From assembly GCA_045632485.1 (NCBI GenBank), contig JAZQWT010000156.1, forward strand, positions 1 through 6,984: a DNA stretch of 6,984 nucleotides, given 5' to 3'. Both the position numbers and the translations under genes were made by a program. Below the pieces are notes generated by a model. That model was not told where the DNA came from. It ran no database searches and was given only the letters and a program-made list of their open reading frames with translations. How positions within the stretch are numbered: the stretch's first letter is position 1; each line of letters opens with the position of its first letter. The DNA is from SIG575 sp045632485. GTDB taxonomy: Bacteria > Bacillota > Clostridia > Oscillospirales > Acutalibacteraceae. This document shows positions 1 to 6,372 of this stretch, in pieces.

Positions 1-2076
1 TCTGCCGAAATGCCTCTGTCCCGTAGAAACGAGAATAAATTTTTCAGAAAAAAACTTTCTGAAAAATTCTGACACTTTTATTTCTTTAACATCAAGATTC
101 TGGCGGATTCCCGGCAAAGAAGAAGTAACCTTTACTCCCGGGAAAATTCCTCCTGTCTGGTCCTGCCAACCACCGCCTGTTTTCATAATCTGCTCTGCTA
201 TAAAAACGTTGCGAAGTATTTCTTCTTCATTATATCCCAGACAGAACATTTCACTGAAAGCCTTGAAGCAACCGGCCAGCAATATACTGCTTGTGCCGAG
301 GCCTGAGCCTTTATCAATAGAATAAACTTTTGTGGTCAGTCTGAAACCATTTTCAAGAACGGTATCTTTATCGATACCCACCGTGCAGAGTACTGCTCTG
401 TGCAGATTAAAATCCGACAAGTCATCTGTTGTGCTGTCAAACGTGAAAATTTCCGTTGCATTTTCGCTACAGAATTCAATACGTTTTTCATCAATTTTTT
501 CAAGTAAAACCCATATAGGCTTTTCGCCATCAACATCAACGGCAATATTTACAACCTCACCGCCGTTATCTGTGCAGTAAGGCAGTGCATCGGTCCATGT
601 GCCCGAGAGATTCACTCTTACAGGCAGGTTTATTACAGCTTTATCTTTTATACATCTCAGACAGGAAAGTTTTTCTTTATTTTCAAAAAAATCATTGATG
701 ATTTCTTCTCTTATTTTTAAATAACGGGAGTTTACTTTATAAGAAAGCATATCCCTGATATATTGACACCATGTGAAATAATATCCGCTGTCTGCATTTC
801 TCGTACAATCTTCAAGACTTAATTTTTCTTCCTCTGCAGAAGCATAGAATTTTTCAAAAGACTCTGTATACGACTTACCTTTATAAAATCTCGGAATATC
901 CCAGATTTCAATCCCGTTTATTTTATATTTGGGATTTTCGTTTACATCACAAATTATTGCTACAAAACTACCGTCAGAAAGTTTAATTCCGCACACAGCT
1001 TTATTGTCTTCGATTTTTATGTCTTTTTCAAGTAAAATATCACTGACAATACAACCTGAGCCTATCTCGCATCCTCTATGGAGAATAACATTATCAAGAA
1101 CAGTATTTTTGCCTATGTCGCACCCTTCATCAACAAAACTGTTAAGGCTGAGATAAGAGTTTTGCTTACCTGAAATCCCGATAATATTTTCGAGCGATTC
1201 TTTAAGTGAACCCATATGAACAAACTTCTGATTTTCAAGAAGACATACTTCTATAGAAAAAGGAGAAATTGTATCAAAAAGAATTTTTCTTATTTCAAAG
1301 TGAATATTATTCTGCAAGTCAGCAGATAAAAATTCATCCCTGTTTACTTTTTCTGCAAGTAAAGCAATGATTTCAGGATAAAGGTTAAGGTCAATTTTAT
1401 TCTTCGACAACTTATTTACAATGTTATTTTTACATTCTGCCATTTTCAGAGCGTATGAAAATTCATCATTGAAGTAAACAAATCCCGTATCAACAAATGC
1501 ACCGTCACAATTATACTGACTACATTTTTCCTCAAGGCTTTTTTCGTTTATTTTATGAGGATATTCCTGCATGATTTTCTTGTCATCACACAGCATTACT
1601 CCGTGCCGTGAACCTGTTTTAAAATCAGTTTTCACGCACAGTCCCACATTGTTTTCAAAACTGCATTCGATGTTTTCTGTATTCACAAGAATGTCACTAC
1701 AGCAAACAACAACACCCTGTGAAATTTTATCAAGTACACGTTTTGCGTTTTTTATAAGCAATTCAAAAAGAGAAACCGTTGCACCCTCACACATAAGATT
1801 TGCAAAAGTTTTACCTCTTACTGCGTAATTTATTGACCTCTTGCTCATTCCGCCTGAGTTTACAACAAGCAATTTTCTGCCGTGGTCATAATTCTGTCCG
1901 ATAACATTCAACAAAGCACCGCCGGACCCGATTCGTGCACCGAAATCCCCGTCACAAACAACATTGATATCAAGAGCGTATTTACGGCCGATTTCACAAA
2001 TCAGCTTTTCACTCATTGACTTCTGTTCACTTGTTCCTACCGTAAGAAAGACGGCTTCAGTGCTGTTTTTATTCAT
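1..2076 (-). CDS. fkp: Bifunctional L-fucokinase / GDP-L-fucose pyrophosphorylase-like protein, 3' end beyond window
   Basis: The frame is open for 692 codons from ATG at 2076 to the window edge; the C-terminus is missing. Fkp-family enzymes phosphorylate L-fucose with ATP, then convert fucose-1-phosphate and GTP to GDP-fucose in the cytosol, for surface glycans. Visible, in order: a fucose-1-P guanylyltransferase region (about 1-300) with RIGSGGALLNVIG at 48-60 and a SGGMSKR loop at 74-80; a hexapeptide-like beta-helix stretch at 313-355; a linker; then a GHMP kinase domain from about 483, with PVRVNLSGTWTD (485-496), the ATP-loop GSGLGTSS (590-597) and TGGGWQDQTGG (633-643). Bacteroides Fkp is about 950 residues, so about a quarter is probably off-window. 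GAGGT lies 9 nt before the ATG. The visible part is cysteine-rich (about 25). It appears to be third in an operon with two membrane proteins. The family is fairly certain; the exact sugar is not, as a heptose or other sugar is possible. Confidence 0.85.
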   Translation of the reverse strand, partial: MNKNSTEAVFLTVGTSEQKSMSEKLICEIGRKYALDINVVCDGDFGARIGSGGALLNVIGQNYDHGRKLLVVNSGGMSKRSINYAVRGKTFANLMCEGATVSLFELLIKNAKRVLDKISQGVVVCCSDILVNTENIECSFENNVGLCVKTDFKTGSRHGVMLCDDKKIMQEYPHKINEKSLEEKCSQYNCDGAFVDTGFVYFNDEFSYALKMAECKNNIVNKLSKNKIDLNLYPEIIALLAEKVNRDEFLSADLQNNIHFEIRKILFDTISPFSIEVCLLENQKFVHMGSLKESLENIIGISGKQNSYLSLNSFVDEGCDIGKNTVLDNVILHRGCEIGSGCIVSDILLEKDIKIEDNKAVCGIKLSDGSFVAIICDVNENPKYKINGIEIWDIPRFYKGKSYTESFEKFYASAEEEKLSLEDCTRNADSGYYFTWCQYIRDMLSYKVNSRYLKIREEIINDFFENKEKLSCLRCIKDKAVINLPVRVNLSGTWTDALPYCTDNGGEVVNIAVDVDGEKPIWVLLEKIDEKRIEFCSENATEIFTFDSTTDDLSDFNLHRAVLCTVGIDKDTVLENGFRLTTKVYSIDKGSGLGTSSILLAGCFKAFSEMFCLGYNEEEILRNVFIAEQIMKTGGGWQDQTGGIFPGVKVTSSLPGIRQNLDVKEIKVSEFFRKFFSEKFILVSTGQRHFGR

Positions 2077-2192
2077 TAATAAAATACCTCTTTGATGTGA
2101 ACCTGAGCAGGAGCAATTCTGTTCAGAATGCCCCTGCCGTTTTTATCATTGAAATAATATTTGTCTCTGTTATTTTCTGATTGTGATTCAGC
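2076..2192 (-). other. In-frame open tail after the 358-residue membrane protein; possible lost C-terminus
   Basis: Directly after the TAA at 2195-2193, the same reading frame continues for 38 sense codons. It begins AESQSENNRDKYY, ends APAQVHIKEVFY, and closes with TAA at 2078-2076. That second stop shares its last A with the ATG of fkp (TAATG), the usual junction of coupled genes. There is no good internal start with a ribosome-binding site. The simplest reading is that the membrane protein once ended here and was shortened by one base change, for example CAA, GAA or AAA to TAA. A base-call error, or chance openness, would look the same. The tail is hydrophilic and follows the last membrane helix. 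Confidence 0.45.
2107..2144. other. Strong hairpin upstream of fkp, with a T-run on the plus strand
   Basis: An inverted repeat with arms starting GCAGG (2107) and ending CCTGC (2137) pairs over about 13 bp, with one bulge and a 4-nt loop. On the plus strand it is followed by CG and five T (2140-2144), the shape of an intrinsic terminator. No plus-strand gene leads into it. On the minus strand it is in the fkp leader, about 30 nt before the start codon, without a following T-run. It could shape fkp mRNA stability or stop antisense transcription. It also lies within the open tail described for 2076-2192, so it may simply be old coding DNA. Confidence 0.4.
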
Positions 2193-3269
2193 TTAAATTG
2201 CCATAAAAAATACTGCAAGATTATCAACATCTCTAAAGAAAATTCTTACTGCCAGATAACAAACAAAAACTACAACCGCAATAACAGCTAAAGAATATTT
2301 AGAGAAATATCTGTTAGTTTTTTCAAGAGCTTTTTCGGCAAAATTATTATCACTGCAAAGCATTGAAATCACTGCTGCAGGTATAATGTAGTTTATTGTG
2401 TAAAAAGCATTGCTTCCCGCAACTATAAATCCGACTACAGAAAGAACATATGCTACTGCCACACAAACAACTGCAGGTACAGGATTACAGGAAACTGTTT
2501 TTTCCTGATTTTTGCCTGATTTTTTTGAAACAGACACTTTACTGCTGTTGAACAGATTGATAAAAAAGCTTATTCCGAAAACAAGAACCGGAATTGCAAA
2601 GCCGAAAAGGAGAACATTTTCATATTCAATGTTTTTAAAATAAATCCTCTGATAGAAAGAATATGATTTTATGAATTCGCCAAATGCAGGTATACTTTCT
2701 ACTGCATAATCATTAAGCAAAATACCTCCGCCGGCAGCAATAAGTGAAACAATCATTGTAATAATTTTTTTTGCATTGCCTGCAAGTTTTTCCGCGTCAC
2801 CAGCAATATAAAGAACAAGTGCAGGAGCAACAAAAAGGAAAATCGCATTTTCTGCAAGTACACAAGAAACGAACATAAAAACAACCAGAGTTATTTCTTT
2901 TGGGATAAATGATTTTTCAGAAATTGCAGTAAGGACAAACAACAATCCCACAATCCATATAACAAGGTTTACACAGTTTTCCTGTTTTGTAAATAACAGC
3001 GGTTCTGCTACAATAAAAAGAGAAAGATATGATACTGCATCACCGAATTTTCTGCCAAGCCTTGTAATCACCAATGATACCAGAACGGCGAAAACAGCAA
3101 ACAGAGAAATCAGCACGATACCCTGTGTTGAAAAATCAAAGGTCACCGGATAAAAATCTGCAAAGCCCATACGGTTTCTGTCTGACAAAACATATGCTCT
3201 GAAGAAAAGCACAAGGGCTATTAAAACAGGTGTGAATTTGCATTTTTTACATTCATTGATTTTATTCAT
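2193..3269 (-). CDS. Polytopic membrane protein of unknown function, candidate GT-C-like glycan enzyme
   Basis: This 358-residue protein is not assigned to a named family. It has about nine or ten hydrophobic segments, near residues 12-27, 50-69, 79-93, 101-117, 126-155, 169-185, 217-240, 263-284, 289-305 and 326-345, and a basic soluble loop at about 242-262. The loop after the first helix has charged and aromatic residues (LSDRNRMGFADFYP, 28-41), which recalls the acidic first loop of GT-C transferases; this is only a resemblance. The start is well supported: AAAGGAGGG precedes ATG at 3269 and overlaps the TAA of the upstream gene, 15 nt away, so the two are probably translationally coupled. 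It lies before fkp, which suggests glycan assembly or sugar handling. The C-terminus may be shortened, because the frame stays open for 38 codons beyond the stop. Other possibilities are a polymerase, flippase or transporter. Confidence 0.8.
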   Translation of the reverse strand: MNKINECKKCKFTPVLIALVLFFRAYVLSDRNRMGFADFYPVTFDFSTQGIVLISLFAVFAVLVSLVITRLGRKFGDAVSYLSLFIVAEPLLFTKQENCVNLVIWIVGLLFVLTAISEKSFIPKEITLVVFMFVSCVLAENAIFLFVAPALVLYIAGDAEKLAGNAKKIITMIVSLIAAGGGILLNDYAVESIPAFGEFIKSYSFYQRIYFKNIEYENVLLFGFAIPVLVFGISFFINLFNSSKVSVSKKSGKNQEKTVSCNPVPAVVCVAVAYVLSVVGFIVAGSNAFYTINYIIPAAVISMLCSDNNFAEKALEKTNRYFSKYSLAVIAVVVFVCYLAVRIFFRDVDNLAVFFMAI

Positions 3270-3284
3270 CGTTCACACCCTCCT

Positions 3285-4514
3285 TTAGTTGAATAACATA
3301 GCGAAGACAGAAATAAAGTAAAGAATAGCCGCAACAGATGCTGCAAGATGCTTCCTGCCCCACTCTTTTATATCATTACAAACGCTTACAACCGCAGGAT
3401 TGTTTCTTACTATAAAGTAAACTATAAGTCCTGCCTGAACAAGAATATTGTTGCAGAAAAGTTTTGAAAATTCCCATGAAAGCATAACAGGCGGAATAAT
3501 AACTATAGGAGATACTGCACAGAGAAAATAAATGAATTTCTGGAATTTATTTTCTTCTGTTTTAATTATTTTTCTCCAGAAAGCACCGAGGAAACCGTAA
3601 ACAGGCAATCCTACAAATATTACACTAAGAATTGTCTTGACACCCATTCCCCAGTTTTTGAAAAATACTTCTATTGAAGTTTCAAAAAGTTTCTCTGTCG
3701 GAAGGAAGAAATCTATGAGCCAGAGATTAACAAAGCTGTCATAATCACTTTCCTTCAACTGACCTGCATAACGAGTAAAGAAATACTCAACCATTTCACC
3801 TGCATCCGAGAACTGCACCCATTTTTCAGAGATGGGAGCAAGCAAAGCAAGAGCTATAATTATGATATAAGTAATACCGCAAAGGACGCCACCTGTTTTT
3901 GACATTCCGCTTGAATAAAATTCCTGCAAAAGAATAATTGCAATAAGAATCATACTTGTGAAAACAAAAATGGGATTTACCATTGTTGCCACAGCACAGA
4001 TTACCGGTACAAACCATCTGCCGATTTTGTTGTCTGCAATATATACCGAGAACAACGTCAATGCCCATACAAGTTTGTCCAGTCTCATATCAGTATAATA
4101 AAACTTATGTGGCATGGGAATCATAAACACCATAACAACCACAAAAAGAACAAGCATAAGTCTTTCCTTATCAAATCTTACCTTGCTCAGAGCCTTGCCT
4201 ATACATAGAGTCACAGCCAGCATAAAAAGGGCCGAAAATATTGTCATAACCGTTCTTGTGATATCATCAGTTACTGTATCTGTAAATTTACTGATTATTT
4301 CTCCCACAAGACCTCTGGAAATATATCCGCGGTCATATGTATAGAGATAATGAATCAGGTAATATCCGCTTGCGTGAGGCATAAGTTTACCTAAAATACA
4401 GTAAAGCAGACATCCGCCGAAAACTATAAACGGAAACAAATAACAGGAAATTACTGACGAAAAAACATTATAATCCTGAGACAAATCTTTTTTCGTATTT
4501 TTACCGAAAAGCAT
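3285..4514 (-). CDS. Polytopic membrane protein of unknown function, first gene of the fkp operon
   Basis: This 409-residue protein has nine or ten hydrophobic segments, near residues 21-41, 88-106, 119-134, 148-160, 167-196, 209-227, 291-313, 326-345, 353-370 and 388-407. The loop after helix 1 carries a distinctive YTYDRGYISRGLVGEI (58-73). A second polar patch, YYTDMRLDKLVW (139-150), follows helix 3, and a long hydrophilic loop spans about 228-288. Conserved acidic residues in outer loops of a multi-helix protein suggest a lipid-linked-sugar glycosyltransferase (GT-C) or O-antigen-polymerase-like enzyme. That is inference; I do not recognise the family. ATG at 4514 is chosen because AGGAGGAG lies 7 nt upstream. 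An in-frame ATG at 4571 would fall inside the promoter and add a tyrosine/arginine-rich leader. The next gene begins 15 nt downstream, and fkp is third. Confidence 0.82.
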   Translation of the reverse strand: MLFGKNTKKDLSQDYNVFSSVISCYLFPFIVFGGCLLYCILGKLMPHASGYYLIHYLYTYDRGYISRGLVGEIISKFTDTVTDDITRTVMTIFSALFMLAVTLCIGKALSKVRFDKERLMLVLFVVVMVFMIPMPHKFYYTDMRLDKLVWALTLFSVYIADNKIGRWFVPVICAVATMVNPIFVFTSMILIAIILLQEFYSSGMSKTGGVLCGITYIIIIALALLAPISEKWVQFSDAGEMVEYFFTRYAGQLKESDYDSFVNLWLIDFFLPTEKLFETSIEVFFKNWGMGVKTILSVIFVGLPVYGFLGAFWRKIIKTEENKFQKFIYFLCAVSPIVIIPPVMLSWEFSKLFCNNILVQAGLIVYFIVRNNPAVVSVCNDIKEWGRKHLAASVAAILYFISVFAMLFN

Positions 4515-4521
4515 TATAAAT

Positions 4522-4529
4522 CTCCTCCT
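4522..4529 (-). promoter_or_regulatory. Ribosome-binding site fixing the start at 4514
   Basis: AGGAGGAG reads toward ATG 4514 with a 7-nt spacer. It decides against the longer frame starting at 4571, which has no such site. Confidence 0.85.
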
Positions 4530-4555
4530 GTAATATATATACTGATACAGATTTA

Positions 4556-4584
4556 ATACTACCACAAACACGTCTTAAAGTCAA
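4556..4584 (-). promoter_or_regulatory. Sigma-A-type promoter of the membrane protein-fkp operon
   Basis: TTGACT (4584-4579) and TAGTAT (4561-4556) are separated by exactly 17 bp. Transcription would begin near 4549, giving a leader of about 35 nt before the ATG at 4514. It sits about 20 bp past the terminator of the preceding operon, so the two operons are separate units. No comparable promoter is visible between the genes downstream of it. Confidence 0.7.
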
Positions 4585-4599
4585 TAGAATCGAACATCC

Positions 4600-4637
4600 A
4601 AACAAAAAACCGACATCCTTTTAAAGATGTCGGTTTT
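4600..4637 (-). terminator. Intrinsic terminator of the decarboxylase beta/gamma-like operon
   Basis: A perfect 12-bp inverted repeat (4606-4617 with 4626-4637, core CCGACATC) has an 8-nt loop. On the minus strand it is followed by six T, then GTTTGG. It begins 4 nt after the stop of the 61-residue protein gene. Read on the plus strand it also ends in four T, so it may work both ways. Confidence 0.9.
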
Positions 4638-4641
4638 AAAA

Positions 4642-4827
4642 TTATTTGCTTTCTTTTGCTTTTCTTTTTTCGTCTTTTTTTCTTTCGCTTTCGTACACTT
4701 TTTCAGGGATTGTATTGAACATATAAACGATAAGCACGATAACTGCAGTAACAGCAAATATACCTAAATAGCCTTTACCGATATTGGGCAGAGCAGCAAG
4801 GAAAGCCTGAACATCAATTTCAAACAT
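4642..4827 (-). CDS. Small OadG-like (gamma-type) membrane subunit of a sodium-pumping decarboxylase
   Basis: This 61-residue protein has a short N-terminal segment, one membrane helix at about 19-38 (GYLGIFAVTAVIVLIVYMFN) and a highly charged Lys/Glu tail (43-61). Gamma subunits of oxaloacetate and methylmalonyl-CoA decarboxylases also have one N-terminal helix and a hydrophilic C-terminus; they hold the complex together. This protein is shorter than the usual 80-130 residues and lacks the proline/alanine-rich and zinc-binding tail of Klebsiella OadG. The assignment therefore leans on position: it follows the beta subunit after 14 nt, and its AGGAGGAG site directly abuts the beta stop codon. 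The two genes end at a shared terminator. It could also be a beta-subunit accessory peptide. Confidence 0.7.
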   Translation of the reverse strand: MFEIDVQAFLAALPNIGKGYLGIFAVTAVIVLIVYMFNTIPEKVYESERKKDEKRKAKESK

Positions 4828-4841
4828 ACAATATCTCCTCC

Positions 4842-5948
4842 TTAATTACCGTAAAATGCAAGGATAAGACCGCCTGCGATAACAGATGCAATCTGTCCTG
4901 AAACGTTAACACCGATTGAGTGCATGAGAAGGAAGTTCTGGTTATCTTCCTCAAGACCCAATTTATGAACAACACGTGCTGACATGGGGAATGCTGAAAT
5001 ACCTGCTGCACCAATCATAGGATTGATTTTGTTTTTCTTTAAGAAGAGGTTCATAAGCTTTGCAAGCATAATTCCACCGAAAGTATCGAACACGAATGCT
5101 ACAAGACCAAGACCCATAATGAGAAGAGTTTCCATACGAAGGAATTCGTTTGCAGTCATTTTTGAAGCAATTGTAATTCCGAGGAAAATTGTAATAAGGT
5201 TTGCAAGAACATTCTGTGCTGTTTCTGAAAGTGAGTTAAGCACACCGCATTCACGGATAAGGTTACCGAACATAAGGAAACCGATAAGTGCAACTGAATC
5301 AGGAGCAACAACACCAACAATCATAGTAATAATAATCGGGAAAAGAATTTTTGTTGTTTTTGAAACTTTCTTTCCTTCATAAGCCATTTTGATTTTTCTT
5401 TCAGCTTTAGTTGTGCAAAGCTTGATGATGGGAGGCTGAACAATCGGCACAAGAGCCATATATGAGTAAGCCGCAACCATAATAGCAGGAAGGAAGTTAG
5501 ATTTGAGTATCTGAGCAACATAAATAGCTGTGGGACCATCAGCAGCACCGATAATTGCAATGGAAGCTGCATCGTTAGGTTCAAATCCGAGAAGTGATGC
5601 TGCACCGAGTGTAAAGAAAATACCAAACTGTGCCGCCGCGCCGAAAAACATCAGTTTCGGATTTGTAAGCAACGGTTCGAAGTCAATCATAGCACCGATA
5701 CCGATGAAAAGAATAAGCGGGAATAATTCATGGTATTCAATACCAACCTGGAACAAAGCATCTATAACGCTTTTTGCACCTGACTCGGGAAGGTTAACAA
5801 GAATAGCACCAAATCCCATAGGCAGAAGGAGTGTGGGCTCCATTTCCTTTTTGATAGCAAGGAAAATAAGCACTGCACCAATTACCCACATAGCAACCAT
5901 TTTAGGTTGGTCAAAAATTGACAACAGGGGTTGAAATAATACGTCCAT
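4842..5948 (-). CDS. oadB: Sodium-translocating decarboxylase, beta subunit (OadB/MmdB/GcdB family)
   Basis: The 368-residue integral membrane subunit decarboxylates carboxybiotin and uses the energy to export Na+. Residues known to matter in Klebsiella OadB align by spacing: Asp203 with D137 in GAADGPTAIY, Tyr229 with Y163 in YSYMALVPIVQPP, and Asn373, Gly377, Ser382 and Arg389 with N309, G313, S318 and R325 in the segment starting NPMIGAAGISAFPMSARVV. The sodium and proton path therefore looks intact. The length fits the shorter members (about 370-380) rather than the 433-residue Klebsiella form. GGAGG lies about 9 nt before ATG 5948, and a consensus promoter is upstream. A gamma-like gene follows. 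The substrate (oxaloacetate, methylmalonyl-CoA, glutaconyl-CoA or malonate) cannot be told from beta alone, because the substrate-specific alpha subunit is not in the window. Confidence 0.95.
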   Translation of the reverse strand: MDVLFQPLLSIFDQPKMVAMWVIGAVLIFLAIKKEMEPTLLLPMGFGAILVNLPESGAKSVIDALFQVGIEYHELFPLILFIGIGAMIDFEPLLTNPKLMFFGAAAQFGIFFTLGAASLLGFEPNDAASIAIIGAADGPTAIYVAQILKSNFLPAIMVAAYSYMALVPIVQPPIIKLCTTKAERKIKMAYEGKKVSKTTKILFPIIITMIVGVVAPDSVALIGFLMFGNLIRECGVLNSLSETAQNVLANLITIFLGITIASKMTANEFLRMETLLIMGLGLVAFVFDTFGGIMLAKLMNLFLKKNKINPMIGAAGISAFPMSARVVHKLGLEEDNQNFLLMHSIGVNVSGQIASVIAGGLILAFYGN

Positions 5949-6024
5949 AAAATAAAACCTCCGTTATTTTTCCGGTTAAAACGAATTTTTAATATTTTTC
6001 GTTCACAACCTTTTCCAGTATATC

Positions 6025-6053
6025 ATTATAAATGAAACCAATCGTTGTGTCAA
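6025..6053 (-). promoter_or_regulatory. Perfect-consensus sigma-A promoter of the decarboxylase operon
   Basis: TTGACA (6053-6048), a 17-bp spacer and TATAAT (6030-6025) match the consensus at all twelve positions. A run of seven T lies just upstream of the -35 box on the minus strand, as in UP-element-like DNA. The start would be near 6018, giving a leader of about 70 nt before the ATG at 5948. Confidence 0.9.
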
Positions 6054-6073
6054 GAAAAAAAGAATGTTTCCGC

Positions 6074-6090
6074 AACCAAATGAATTGGTT
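6074..6090. promoter_or_regulatory. Inverted repeat AACCAA-N5-TTGGTT upstream of the decarboxylase promoter
   Basis: Two perfect 6-bp arms separated by 5 bp are centred about 30 bp upstream of the -35 box of the 6025-6053 promoter. The half-site AACCAA recurs at 6036-6041, within that promoter's spacer. This is compatible with a dimeric regulator binding upstream and at the promoter. In AT-rich DNA such a short repeat may also be chance. Confidence 0.35.
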
Positions 6091-6157
6091 TTCTTATAAT
6101 AAAATTAGTAAATTTTCATATAATATAACCGTTTTTATTTTATTTTTAAAAAAAGTA

Positions 6158-6186
6158 TTGACAACATAAAAATATTATGATATTAT
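6158..6186 (+). promoter_or_regulatory. Promoter of the serine tRNA genes
   Basis: TTGACA (6158-6163), a 17-bp spacer and TATTAT (6181-6186) lie ahead of the first tRNA. Transcription would start near 6193, leaving a leader of about 25 nt to be removed. The DNA upstream (6091-6157) is almost pure A/T, with T- and A-runs that could act as an UP element. I see no gene between 5949 and 6217. Confidence 0.85.
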
Positions 6187-6217
6187 GGATTACGCTTTAA
6201 GAGCAAATTACAAACAC

Positions 6218-6306
6218 GGAGAGATACCGAAGTGGTTATAACGGAACGGTCTTGAAAACCGTCGTACGGCAACGTACCGTGGGTTCGAATCCCACTCTCT
6301 CCGCCA
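6218..6306 (+). tRNA. trnS-UGA: tRNA-Ser (anticodon UGA)
   Basis: A full class II cloverleaf is visible. The acceptor GGAGAGA (6218-6224) pairs with TCTCTCC (6296-6302). The anticodon stem ACGGT/ACCGT encloses loop CTTGAAA, with anticodon TGA at 6253-6255. A long variable arm pairs GTACG with CGTAC, and the T-arm is GTGGG-TTCGAAT-CCCAC. The discriminator is G6303, and CCA is encoded at 6304-6306. It reads UCA and probably other UCN serine codons. Confidence 0.97.
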
Positions 6307-6315
6307 TTTACAAAC

Positions 6316-6341
6316 AAACAGCAAATTTCGGTTTGCTGTTT
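6316..6341 (+). other. Hairpin between the two tRNA genes, possible weak terminator or processing stem
   Basis: AAACAGCAAA (6316-6325) pairs perfectly with TTTGCTGTTT (6332-6341) around a 6-nt loop. The downstream DNA is T-rich but interrupted (AATATTTTAT), weaker than the terminator at 6467-6498. No clear promoter for the second tRNA is visible after it. Readthrough and co-transcription of both tRNAs is therefore likely, and the stem may reduce the signal or mark a processing site. Confidence 0.5.
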
Positions 6342-6372
6342 AATATTTTATAAAGCAATTAACGCTACCAAT

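Noticed and set aside
332..1828. Short plus-strand open frames opposite the fkp-like gene
   Set aside because: The minus strand is one uninterrupted, motif-bearing frame throughout. The plus-strand frames lack start signals and recognisable content.
2123..2149. Possible 8-residue leader peptide (MIKTAGAF) ahead of fkp, overlapping the hairpin
   Set aside because: It has no ribosome-binding site and no codon run suggesting attenuation, and the hairpin lacks a T-run on this strand.
4515..4571. Upstream in-frame ATG giving a 428-residue form of the first membrane protein
   Set aside because: This stretch contains the -10 region and the probable transcription start. The ATG at 4571 lies inside the promoter spacer and has no ribosome-binding site, whereas AGGAGGAG precedes ATG 4514.
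4828..4841. Frameshift or fusion between the beta and gamma-like genes
   Set aside because: The 14-nt gap holds a normal ribosome-binding site abutting the beta stop, and both proteins end and begin as expected.
4984..5934. Plus-strand open frames opposite oadB (4984-5382 and 5530-5934)
   Set aside because: They are antisense shadows of a highly conserved gene, have no ribosome-binding sites and give Arg/Ser/Ile-rich products unlike any family.
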